Source: Lachnospiraceae bacterium (GTDB lineage: Bacteria > Bacillota > Clostridia > Lachnospirales > Lachnospiraceae). Taken from it: a stretch of DNA of 64,000 nt. Where the stretch lies: the NCBI GenBank assembly GCA_030527645.1, contig JAUNAJ010000002.1, forward strand, positions 127,089-191,088. The letters are read 5' to 3'. The notes beneath the pieces are model-generated. The model ran no database searches. It was not told where the DNA came from and saw only the letters and a list, made by a program, of their open reading frames with translations. This document shows positions 17,784 through 25,852 of the stretch, piece after piece (positions within the stretch are counted from its first letter, which is position 1; each line of letters starts with the position of its first letter). The position numbers and the translations under genes were made by a program.

Positions 17784-18001
17784 CCTTCATTCAGGACATC
17801 GCCCATTATGTCCCAGGCATCCTCCAGGGCGTCCAGCACCTCTGTCAGTGCATCCAGCTGCTCTTCATCCACATCATCGTCACCATCATAATCCTGAATC
17901 AGTTCTGCCAGATTGTTCTTCATATCCTCCAGCTGCTCCCACATCGCTGCCAGTCTCTCATCATCCGCCGGAGATGCTGCAAATTGAACTGTTTTAGCCA
18001 T
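17780..18001 (-). CDS. Small very acidic protein upstream of the importer genes
   Basis: 73 residues starting MAKTVQFAASPADDERLAAM, preceded by AAAGGAG. It is rich in Asp and Glu, with a cluster DYDGDDDVDEEQLDAL and predicted helices on both sides. It has no signal peptide or membrane segment. The gene overlaps the permease gene by four bases and is surely cotranscribed with it. I do not recognise the family. It could bind metal or another cation or regulate the importer; no function can be assigned. Confidence 0.65.
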   Translation of the reverse strand: MAKTVQFAASPADDERLAAMWEQLEDMKNNLAELIQDYDGDDDVDEEQLDALTEVLDALEDAWDIMGDVLNEG

Positions 18002-18193
18002 TGTTCTCTCCTTTCATTCCTTTCGTCACACATTAAACGTGAAGCCTCACACGACTGAAGTCACAAAATGCGTCGGCTTTTTTCAGATCATACTGAAATG
18101 CAGTTTTCTTTTCTATAATAGTACATTTTTTCTGCGATTCACAGTAGAAATTTGAATTCATGAGATTACTGTGCCCGGGAATCAGGACATAAA

Positions 18194-18281
18194 CACAGGA
18201 AAAACGAAAAGAGGAATTTCCTGTGCCTGGGTAGAACGTTACTGGCACAGGAAAGCCAAAAGCAAGAAATCCCTGTGCCGA
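18194..18281. repeat. Two tandem GGCACAGG palindromes
   Basis: The first copy has arms CACAGGAAA/TTTCCTGTG (18194-18202, 18217-18225) and the second GGCACAGG/CCTGTGCC (18244-18251, 18272-18279). The second copy, read in reverse, closely matches the palindrome at 58592-58632 including the TTGCTTTT loop. They lie in the 417-base region 18002-18418, which otherwise holds only promoters for the divergent genes. Confidence 0.7.
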
Positions 18282-18418
18282 TGAGGACAAATATGGATTA
18301 CAGAAACACTCAGTCCATGATAATGATTGAATTCTTCCAGCATCACTGGTATAATATTTCACAAATTGACCACTGTATCGTTTTAATGTACGAAATTTTC
18401 TGTGAAAGGAAGTGAAAT

Positions 18419-19759
18419 ATGTTAAAAACCTTAGGAATTGACGGACTGAGTGAAAACTTTTCAGATTTGCATACCCTAAAATCTCCGAACGATATACTGG
18501 AGACACTGCTTGCAGGCATCGGCGAATTATTTCAATGTGAGCGGGTCTATGTCTGTAAGAAGAACGAGGAAAACGGATACGACTGCATCAACGAATGGGT
18601 TAGTGAAGGGACGATGCCCAAAAAGCATCTCCTCCAGAATCTCCCCCACGATGGGGTTCGCTATTATTATCATTACTTCAAAAGAGGGCAGATCCTTACC
18701 TTTGACGACATCGAAGCATTCAGAAATCAGAACGAGGAGCTGTATGCCATATTGAAGCCTCAGCGTCTGCAGTCCATGCTGTGCCTGCAGCTGAGGATTG
18801 ACGACAGAGATCTGGGCTTTTTCGGAATCGATAACCCTATTCCGGAGAAGTATGCGGAGATGCTGAACATAGCAGCTGTAATCGGACGGTATGTCTCTAT
18901 ATTAGTCCATCAGCAGACGCTGGAATCCAGCATCAAAGACGGAGAGCTGTCCCGTTCTGCTGCAAAGGACGCTTCGGAGGGTCAGCCGCTTCCTGCCAGG
19001 ATCCTGCAGATCAAAGAGGGCAGTCAGGCTGCCGTAGTGTACTTCGAGGTAACACAGCGGGATCACGGTGTTACCAGAAACCAGGAGATCCTGCGGCACA
19101 TGCTGACTCACACAGAGCGGCTGCTGGGAAGTATCTTCGGGGCGCTGAATGTATTCCGCCTTGAGGAGCTTGGTTTTATCGCGATCCTGGAGGGCAGTGA
19201 AAATCTGGATCTGCCGCTTCTGCAGGAACGCCTGACCTCCGTTAATCTGGCACTGGATCCCTTCGGTATATTTGCTTTTTCCGGACTGTCAGCTGTCCGG
19301 TCCTACCGGAATATGGCTGATTTTTTCGATATGGTGTATCAGGCAAATGGAAAGATGCTGCACCAGAAAAAGCGCTACCGGGATTTTTACACAGAAAAAT
19401 ATCACTTTAATGGTAATTCTGCCGCTGCATTCCGGGAACTGGTGGAGATCCATCCGGAAAGAGACTCCTACATGGTCCTGTATCATGAATATGCCTCTGC
19501 TTTTGAAACAGGCAGCTTCAGCGAACAGCTGCAGCGCATGCAAAGGTTTGTTTATCCGGAGGACCGTGAAAAATATACAGAATTCTGGCAGGCACAGCTG
19601 GCTCTCTCCCGAAACTCTGCAGAGCTGAGGGAAGGTCCCCAGACTCATCATCTTCATTTCCGGATGATGATAGACAACAAAACAGTGTGGGAAACACTGT
19701 CAGTGGCCATGTACATCGCCACGAACGGAGAAGCTGTTCTTCTGTGCTACACCCAGTAG
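18419..19759 (+). CDS. GAF protein with degenerate GGDEF-like and PAS-like domains
   Basis: 446 residues, no membrane segment; start ATG after AAGGAAG. Residues about 15-175 look like a GAF domain (LFQCERVYVCK, LCLQLRIDDRDLGFFGIDNP). Residues about 195-320 have the layout of a GGDEF domain (LGSIFGALNVFRLEELGFIAIL, FSGLSAVRSYRNMADFFDMVYQANGKMLHQKK), but the GG(D/E)EF active-site motif is missing, so cyclic-di-GMP synthesis is not expected. Residues about 335-446 look like a PAS fold (FVYPEDREKYTEFW). It is probably a cytoplasmic sensor or a nucleotide-binding effector. The gene is monocistronic with a hairpin after it. Confidence 0.65.
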   Translation: MLKTLGIDGLSENFSDLHTLKSPNDILETLLAGIGELFQCERVYVCKKNEENGYDCINEWVSEGTMPKKHLLQNLPHDGVRYYYHYFKRGQILTFDDIEAFRNQNEELYAILKPQRLQSMLCLQLRIDDRDLGFFGIDNPIPEKYAEMLNIAAVIGRYVSILVHQQTLESSIKDGELSRSAAKDASEGQPLPARILQIKEGSQAAVVYFEVTQRDHGVTRNQEILRHMLTHTERLLGSIFGALNVFRLEELGFIAILEGSENLDLPLLQERLTSVNLALDPFGIFAFSGLSAVRSYRNMADFFDMVYQANGKMLHQKKRYRDFYTEKYHFNGNSAAAFRELVEIHPERDSYMVLYHEYASAFETGSFSEQLQRMQRFVYPEDREKYTEFWQAQLALSRNSAELREGPQTHHLHFRMMIDNKTVWETLSVAMYIATNGEAVLLCYTQ

Positions 19760-19831
19760 GCTGTTTACTCTGCATCCTGCACTCAGTGAGCAAATTCAAA
19801 TTCTGTGGTACACCTTGTACTGCTGCAAGAG

Positions 19832-19876
19832 CATGCACCCCGAAGAAGGTCTTTCTTCTCCGGGGTGCATGTTTTG
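19832..19876 (+). terminator. Terminator of the GAF protein gene
   Basis: An 11-base stem CATGCACCCCG/CGGGGTGCATG (19832-19842, 19861-19871) with inner GAAGAA/TTCTTC pairing, followed by TTTTG. Confidence 0.8.
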
Positions 19877-20034
19877 TTCGATTTCCAACAGATTTTCTTC
19901 CTGATTTCTGCTATACTGACACTGCTGAATACTGTTTGTTTATTAGATTGGTTTCTTGCGGGCAGTAAATAAGCATTACTATTCTGAACAATATCCGGAC
20001 ATTTCAATACGTCCGCATCAGGAGGAATATCTAT

Positions 20035-20955
20035 ATGGAACAGCTTTATAAACACTTACGAGAGCAGGGTGTATCAGAGGATCTGCTCTCCATGGTTACA
20101 GAATACAGACAGCAGCACGGTGTGGAGGAGTCCGTGCAGGACCGTATCATCCACCCGGAGATCTTCTTCTACGGAAAGGATATTCTGGAGATGTCCATCT
20201 CCGCGCTGCTTTACAAAGAAAATCTTCTTCTCTCCGGTGCAAAGGCAACAGGAAAGAACGTGCTCTGTGAGACTCTGGCCTATCTGTTCGGCCGTCCCAC
20301 CTACAACATTTCTTTTCATGTGAACACCGACAGCACCTCTCTGATCGGTGCAGACACCTTCCGGAACAACGAGGTCACTCTGCGAAAGGGATCTGTATCC
20401 CTCTGTGCAGAGGTAGGCGGCTTCGGTATTCTGGACGAGATCAATATGGCTAAAAACGATGCCGTTTCCGTACTTCACGCTACCCTGGATCATCGACGCA
20501 CCATTGATATCCCGGGCTATGAGAAGATCCCGCTCCATCCGGCTGCCCGTTTCATCGGAACCATGAACTACGGCTACGCCGGTACCAAGGCACTGAATGA
20601 GGCCCTTGTATCCCGTTTCCTAGTGATCGATCTTCCTCCCCTCGATGAGGACACCATCTTCTTCCTGCTGAAGAAGCATTTCCCAACAGGAAAGGATGAA
20701 GCACTGGAACAGTTCTGCGGTCTCTTCCTGGATCTGCAGGAGAAGGCCTCAAACGGCGAAATTTCTTCCAAGTCTCTGGATATGCGCGGTCTGATCTCTG
20801 CGATCCGTATCACCGCCTCCGGACTGTCTCCCGTAAAGTCAGTAACCATGGGTATCACCAATAAGAGTTTTGATGCCTTCGAGAAGGAGATCATCGCCGA
20901 TACAGTCATGACTCGTATTCCAAAAACCTGGACAGCAGCGGATGTGTTTGAATAA
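20035..20955 (+). CDS. MoxR/CbbQ-like AAA+ ATPase
   Basis: 306 residues. The Walker A block is GAKATGKN (68-75) with catalytic Lys74 but Asn75 where Ser or Thr is normal. Walker B is GFGILDEINMA, and a sensor-1-like block (FIGTMNYGYAGTKALNEAL) and arginine-finger region (VSRFLVIDLPP) follow. The layout matches MoxR-type AAA_5 ATPases, which work with VWA-domain partners as metal-insertion or remodelling chaperones. It is the first gene of a three-gene operon with a zinc ribbon and a VWA protein. CobS or NorQ are the closest known analogues, but none of their target enzymes is nearby. Confidence 0.85.
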   Translation: MEQLYKHLREQGVSEDLLSMVTEYRQQHGVEESVQDRIIHPEIFFYGKDILEMSISALLYKENLLLSGAKATGKNVLCETLAYLFGRPTYNISFHVNTDSTSLIGADTFRNNEVTLRKGSVSLCAEVGGFGILDEINMAKNDAVSVLHATLDHRRTIDIPGYEKIPLHPAARFIGTMNYGYAGTKALNEALVSRFLVIDLPPLDEDTIFFLLKKHFPTGKDEALEQFCGLFLDLQEKASNGEISSKSLDMRGLISAIRITASGLSPVKSVTMGITNKSFDAFEKEIIADTVMTRIPKTWTAADVFE

Positions 20956-20990
20956 TAATATTATTATTTTAATAGGGAGGATAGTTGCAT

Positions 20991-21263
20991 ATGACTTCAT
21001 CAGGATGTCAGGGAAAACCGCAGATCTCTATCACAGAGGTGGAATGTCCCGAATGCGGTGAATTGGTGGAAATGATGACAACGGATGCCACTGCAGTCTG
21101 CGAGGAGTGCGGTGCCACTGTTGTAAATGATAAGATGAAATGTGTCTTCTGGTGTGATCATGCCAGAGAATGTGTCGGTGACGAAGCTTACGAAGCAGCC
21201 ATGGCCGCTGCAGACCGTATTGAATTCGATCCGGTACAGTTTGAAAATATTACGAGGTGGTAA
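20991..21263 (+). CDS. Small double-CxxC zinc-ribbon protein
   Basis: 90 residues; the ATG at 20991 is preceded by GGGAGG. A zinc ribbon is formed by CPECGELVE and CEECGATVV. Two more Cys lie in CVFWCDHARECVG, close to a His, and could form a second metal site. It sits between the AAA+ and VWA genes and ends three bases before the VWA start, so it is clearly part of the same operon. It may act as adaptor or metal-binding subunit of the AAA/VWA chaperone. I do not know a named family. Confidence 0.75.
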   Translation: MTSSGCQGKPQISITEVECPECGELVEMMTTDATAVCEECGATVVNDKMKCVFWCDHARECVGDEAYEAAMAAADRIEFDPVQFENITRW

Positions 21264-21266
21264 GCA

Positions 21267-23138
21267 ATGAAACTGACTCCGTCACAGCTGGAGGATCACC
21301 GGCTGGAGATTGAAAACAGAATACGCAATCTGTTCTGGACTGTCAGCGGGGACTACACCCTGGAGATCCGCCCGGATATAGAAGAATTCGCCCGGTCTGA
21401 ATATCTGGCACTTTACAATGCTCTGAAGCAGGGAGCCTTCGCCAAGTACTTTGATGCAGAGGAAATGGCTCTGTATGTCATGAAGAAGACCTATCTCAAG
21501 GCCGATGAGAAGGCTCTGATGGAGCTGGTGCAGCTCTGCATTGAGACCGCTGTCTATCCCCTGATCCGGGATGCCCGCCCCGGCGCTTCTGAGATTCGTA
21601 CGAGTGCCTGGCTGGCACTTCTTAAGGCAGAACAGGAACCTGCCCCGGTCCGCCCCCTGAGAAAGCGCAGGGAAGCGATGCACCCGCAGAAAACCCTGTT
21701 CCACAGAGCAAGAAATCTGATGATCTGCCGATACCTGATATCTGTTCAGGCACTTTCCCCGGAGGATCCCTTTGTGCAGAGCTGCGAGATGGATCAGGAT
21801 GCTGCTCTTCTTCTCAAAGAACTTGCGCCTTTGGAAAATGCCCGCAGCACAGGTGAGCTTCTGGAAGTTATAGACCGGCTCTACAACAGCAGACAGGATC
21901 CGGATTTTCAGGAGCAGAATGGTGATCTGAACCAGGTTCTGTCCATTCCCTCCGATGCTCTTCTCTATTCCTCCGTCGGACAGGAAGCTCTCTCCGATGA
22001 TCAGATGGATACCATCATGAGAAAATACCTGACCAATCTCCGAAGAGATATGCTCCGGCTGTCCGTGGATGGGAAGAGACGCGGGAAAGGCTCTGTGCTT
22101 ACAAAAGAAATGGTGGAGAACACGAACTTCTCCACCCCCACAGAGGAATCTGCAAAGAAGGTAAAGGACTATGTAGCCTTAAGCTACGGCCGCAGCTACC
22201 TGTCCGAGCAGGAGCAGCGCCAGCTCAATGCCCTTCTGTGCCGTGGTGCTCACAGAGGCTGCTCTCTTCACTATACAGACGGTATTCTTCATAAACCCAT
22301 TCTAAAGAATAACCAGTATCGCTACAGCCAGATGCTGACCCAGAAAAATCGCATGTACTACTACGGCAACCATCGGATCATCAAGCGGAACATTGACAAT
22401 CTGGCGGAAGCCCTGGGACATATGATCGCTCTACGCCAGGAGAAGGAAATCTGGAGAGACCGTGCCGGTACCCTTGTTCCCTCCCGTATGTGGAAGCTGG
22501 GACGCACCGGGGATGACAAACTGTTCAACAAGACCTTCCAGCATGACGATTCTGAATTCGTAGTAGAGATCCTGCTGGACGGCAGCGGTTCCCAGATGAA
22601 ACGGCAGACCCAGGTAGCTGCCCAGGGATATATGATCAGTGAGGCCTTAAGCCGTGTAGGCATTCCCCATCGCGTCAGTTCCTTCTGCACCTTCTGGGAT
22701 TACACCATTCTGCACCGCTTCCGGGATTATGACGATCCCCGTACAGAGAACGAGCGGATCTTTGAATATCATGGCTCTGCCACTAACCGGGATGGTCTGG
22801 CCATCCGGGCAGTCTGCAATGAGCTGCTGAACCGTCAGGAAGAGCATAAGATCCTGATCATTCTCAGCGACGGAAAGCCGAATGATCTGGGAAGAAGAAG
22901 CCGCGGAACAGAAAAAGCCCTCCCCTATCTGGGAGAGGACGCCGTAAAGGATACAGCCTTCGAGGTTCGTAAGGCCAGAGCACTGGATGTTGCTGTCCTT
23001 GGCATTTTCTCCGGACTGGAAGAGGATCTGGAGGCAGAGAAAAAGATCTTCGGCAATGACTTTGCCTATATCCGCAACCTGAACAACTTCTCCAAGGTAG
23101 TCGAGCAGTACCTCTGCCGGCAGCTGGAGGTAGAGTAA
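21267..23138 (+). CDS. CobT/NorD-like VWA-domain protein
   Basis: 623 residues, cytoplasmic. The N-terminal 400 residues are helical without a recognised domain. A von Willebrand A domain occupies about 425-615 with a MIDAS site DGSGS (about 436-440) and a later LSDGKPND block; a Thr or Asn-Asp element (HGSATNRDGLAIR) supplies the other ligands. VWA proteins of this size downstream of a MoxR-type ATPase form chaperone pairs (CobS-CobT, NorQ-NorD). It ends at a strong hairpin. The client protein is unknown; no cobaltochelatase or nitric-oxide reductase gene is in the window. Confidence 0.82.
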   Translation: MKLTPSQLEDHRLEIENRIRNLFWTVSGDYTLEIRPDIEEFARSEYLALYNALKQGAFAKYFDAEEMALYVMKKTYLKADEKALMELVQLCIETAVYPLIRDARPGASEIRTSAWLALLKAEQEPAPVRPLRKRREAMHPQKTLFHRARNLMICRYLISVQALSPEDPFVQSCEMDQDAALLLKELAPLENARSTGELLEVIDRLYNSRQDPDFQEQNGDLNQVLSIPSDALLYSSVGQEALSDDQMDTIMRKYLTNLRRDMLRLSVDGKRRGKGSVLTKEMVENTNFSTPTEESAKKVKDYVALSYGRSYLSEQEQRQLNALLCRGAHRGCSLHYTDGILHKPILKNNQYRYSQMLTQKNRMYYYGNHRIIKRNIDNLAEALGHMIALRQEKEIWRDRAGTLVPSRMWKLGRTGDDKLFNKTFQHDDSEFVVEILLDGSGSQMKRQTQVAAQGYMISEALSRVGIPHRVSSFCTFWDYTILHRFRDYDDPRTENERIFEYHGSATNRDGLAIRAVCNELLNRQEEHKILIILSDGKPNDLGRRSRGTEKALPYLGEDAVKDTAFEVRKARALDVAVLGIFSGLEEDLEAEKKIFGNDFAYIRNLNNFSKVVEQYLCRQLEVE

Positions 23139-23140
23139 CC

Positions 23141-23194
23141 AGAAAACCGGAGCAGACCGACAGGAATCTACCTGCGGGTCTGCTCCGGTTTTCT
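23141..23194. terminator. Bidirectional terminator overlapping the end of the HExxH gene
   Basis: Perfect 18-base arms (23141-23158, 23177-23194) with A and T tracts on the outer sides. The right arm lies inside the last codons of the converging gene. Confidence 0.85.
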
Positions 23195-23881
23195 CATGGC
23201 TTTCAAAAGCCACTGCTGATCAATTTTCTTTAATTCTTCTCCAAATCGTATATGAAGCCGTACGGAACCTGTAAGCTGTTCGATCTGCTCAATGCTTCCC
23301 TCACCATAGGATGGATGGCGGATCACTTCTCCTGGTTTGAACTGTACCACTCTGTTTTTTGAATCCTGATACTCCTTTTCCCTTTGTCTTGTATCCTTCA
23401 GCTGCACGTGGGGATCATTGATGGGATTCCGAAGCTTCCTCTTATAGTCCTGCTTTCTAAGACTCTCACCCACCTTATAATATGGTGACGGCACTGCCCC
23501 GATCAGGGAGCAGCACCAGATCCAGGCACTGCCGTGGATACCGGGCTTAAACTGATATTCTCTTGGGATCTCCATATTGTACTGCATGTAATGGGCATAT
23601 TCATGAAGATACAGATCCAGACGATCACTTCGCTTCAACGGATTCTCCACGCTGTAGCCCGTAAACAGCAAGGAGAAGTGAAAGTGCTCCATGTTTGAAC
23701 CGTTTCCCGGTGTATAGGAACCGAGTACATCCTCATCAAAACCAAAGGTGATCGGTATCCTTGCTCCTCTCAGATGAAATCGTTCATCCAGTTTCTGATA
23801 CAATGCTCTGATATCAGCAAGGATCACCTGCTCGTCCTTCTCCAGCAGCGGACGCAGCTTCTCTATCTCATTCCAGTTCAT
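23168..23881 (-). CDS. HExxH metallopeptidase-like protein with UvrD/PcrA-type C-terminal domain
   Basis: 237 residues. A zincin motif HEYAH is at 93-97 (DLYLHEYAHYMQYN), and the surrounding strand-helix pattern resembles SprT-like proteins. Residues about 180-225 (PGEVIRHPSYGEGSIEQIEQ, VRLHIRFGEELKKI) match the small Tudor/CarD-like beta-barrel found at the C-terminus of PcrA/UvrD helicases. That barrel contacts RNA polymerase or other proteins, so this combination suggests a DNA- or transcription-associated protease, which is inference. It is not obviously in an operon; a spacer of 100 bases separates it from the zinc-ribbon gene upstream. Confidence 0.65.
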   Translation of the reverse strand: MNWNEIEKLRPLLEKDEQVILADIRALYQKLDERFHLRGARIPITFGFDEDVLGSYTPGNGSNMEHFHFSLLFTGYSVENPLKRSDRLDLYLHEYAHYMQYNMEIPREYQFKPGIHGSAWIWCCSLIGAVPSPYYKVGESLRKQDYKRKLRNPINDPHVQLKDTRQREKEYQDSKNRVVQFKPGEVIRHPSYGEGSIEQIEQLTGSVRLHIRFGEELKKIDQQWLLKAMRKPEQTRR

Positions 23882-23981
23882 TATTACTTCTTACTCCATT
23901 GCATTCATTTCCATTGAACCACATGATAGATCCAGACCTATGTGGTTACATGGATCTTCCTGATTGACAGGAATCTTATTG

Positions 23982-24218
23982 TCAGATCAATTGATAGCCG
24001 CCGCCGGAAAAGTCCGGACTCAGCAGAATGTCGTACTCTCTGACCTGCTCCTCTCCCTTCACGACCTTCAGCAATACTGCATTTTCTTTCGGCTCTTCTT
24101 CCTCATCGCAATAGGGGCAGACGATCTGCTTTTTTGTGCTCACATCCAGAAAGCGCATTTTACACACATCACATTCATACAATCCGGCTTCTTCTGTTCC
24201 ATCCGGTACAAAATTCAT
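23982..24218 (-). CDS. Small zinc-ribbon protein
   Basis: 78 residues; the start at MNFVPDG is set by AAAGGAG. A rubredoxin-like zinc ribbon is formed by YECDVCKMRF and VCPYCDEEEE. The remainder is a beta-rich tail (NAVLLKVVKGEEQVREYDIL). It follows the MATE gene by 110 bases on the same strand and could be cotranscribed with it. No specific role can be given. Confidence 0.7.
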   Translation of the reverse strand: MNFVPDGTEEAGLYECDVCKMRFLDVSTKKQIVCPYCDEEEEPKENAVLLKVVKGEEQVREYDILLSPDFSGGGYQLI

Positions 24219-24328
24219 ACTGATTCTCCTTTCATTGTCCGCTGCATGCTTCTTCCTTTCACTCAAAATTCTCAATGCAGCTTTCTCTTCGATTCGCTGT
24301 CGACGCACGACGAGCCTAACGAGGGACC

Positions 24329-25702
24329 TCACTCTTCCTGTGCAGATGCTTCTGATTCATGCCCCAGACGAATCTTCCGGTCGATCCTGCGGTTCCAGTC
24401 CCGCATCTTCTTCATTAACGGGAGGATCATTACAACCCACACAATGGGCTCTACCCAGATCACACCGTCGTAGCCCCAGGCAGGCACCAGTGTATAGGTA
24501 AGAATGATTTTTCCCGCCATCTCAATACCGCTGGAGATCAGCGGTGTGATCCGGTCTCCCACACCCTGCAGGGCATTGCGCTGCACGAAGATCACCGCCA
24601 CCAGTACATACAGAATTGTATCCATTCGCAGGTACTTTACTGCTGCTTCGATCATGACTGTATCATCGCTGCCCGTCACGGCCTGCACCATCCAGGCTGC
24701 CGAGGTGTATACAATAAGCAGAACAGCAATACACCAGCTGCAGGTGATCCAGTACCCGGTCCGGATTCCCTTTCGTATCCTGGTATACTTTCGTGCCCCA
24801 AAATTCTGACCGCAGTAGGTAGCCATGGCGATTCCCACAGAGACGAAGACAGACATCAATACCTCTGTGATCTTTCTCGCAGTACTCTGGGCTACGATAT
24901 AGGAGCTGCCCAGATCATTGACTGCTGTCTGCAGGATCAGTGATCCAACACCGATCAGAGAATTCATACACCCCATGGACAGACCGGTGCTCAGCATAAA
25001 TCGGAGCATTCCACGATTACAATCCCGGATATCCTCTCCTGTGATCCGGAAGAGATCATACTTCTGCAGCATATAAACTGCGCAGATCACAATGGTGACT
25101 GCCTGAGCCCCCACGGTGGCTGCCGCTGCGCCCCATACTCCTGTGTGAAAATATCGAAGGAGAACGATATCTCCTATGATATTCAACAGTACCGACAGCG
25201 TCAGTGTCAGCAAGGGTGTAATACTGTCCCCGATGGCTCTGGCCGATGCGATCAGCACATTGTACAGCATGGTGATGACCATGCCCGCCAGCACGATCCG
25301 AATGTATCCTGCGGCTGTCTCGTACAGTTCTGCCGGAACATTCAGGAAATTTAAAATCGGGTCCAGCAGAAGCAGCGTTATGCCCACAAACAGCACTGCC
25401 AGGGCAAGTCCCATCACAAGAGCTGCCGCAAAGGAAGCCTTCACATTCTTCCTGTCCTTTGCCCCGAATTTCTGCGCGGTCATAATCGCAAAGCCATTGG
25501 CGATTCCTGTAAAAAATCCGTTGAACAGGAAGCTGAGCACCGTGGTTGCTCCCACTGCCGCAAGCGCCTCATCTCCAAGATAGGTGCCAACGATCCTGGT
25601 ATCTGCAATACTGTAGGTCATCTGCAGCAGGCTTCCGATCAGAATTGGCAATGAGAATGCCAGAATCAGACGGGTTGGGGATCCCTTTGTCATATCTTTC
25701 AT
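24329..25702 (-). CDS. MATE-family multidrug/metabolite efflux transporter
   Basis: 457 residues with twelve predicted helices. The start at MKDMTKGSP is preceded by GGAGTG. Typical MATE blocks are seen: LPILIGSLLQMTYSIADTRI, LGDEALAAVGATTVLSFLF, and in the second half MATYCGQNFGARKYTRIRKG and RNALQGVGDRITPLISSG. The family exports cationic drugs or metabolites in exchange for sodium or protons. The substrate is not predictable. The C-terminus is basic then acidic and ends EASAQEE. Confidence 0.9.
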   Translation of the reverse strand: MKDMTKGSPTRLILAFSLPILIGSLLQMTYSIADTRIVGTYLGDEALAAVGATTVLSFLFNGFFTGIANGFAIMTAQKFGAKDRKNVKASFAAALVMGLALAVLFVGITLLLLDPILNFLNVPAELYETAAGYIRIVLAGMVITMLYNVLIASARAIGDSITPLLTLTLSVLLNIIGDIVLLRYFHTGVWGAAAATVGAQAVTIVICAVYMLQKYDLFRITGEDIRDCNRGMLRFMLSTGLSMGCMNSLIGVGSLILQTAVNDLGSSYIVAQSTARKITEVLMSVFVSVGIAMATYCGQNFGARKYTRIRKGIRTGYWITCSWCIAVLLIVYTSAAWMVQAVTGSDDTVMIEAAVKYLRMDTILYVLVAVIFVQRNALQGVGDRITPLISSGIEMAGKIILTYTLVPAWGYDGVIWVEPIVWVVMILPLMKKMRDWNRRIDRKIRLGHESEASAQEE

Positions 25703-25852
25703 ACTTATATCACTCCACTTGCTGATAATGTTACCGTTTACGGGTAACCTGATAAACATTTTATTTGCGACAGCTTACAGCTGTCCGTTTACAAATCGAG
25801 TAGATTCATTATAGAATAGAGACTGTTATGATACAAGAAGGAGTTATTCATT

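Noticed and set aside
18002..18418. Small protein gene in the spacer before the GAF protein gene
   Set aside because: Open frames on both strands lack ribosome binding sites and cross the palindromic repeats.
20035..23138. Cobaltochelatase CobS-CobT genes
   Set aside because: Only the AAA/VWA architecture is shared; no cobN or cobalamin synthesis genes are present, and the Walker A differs.
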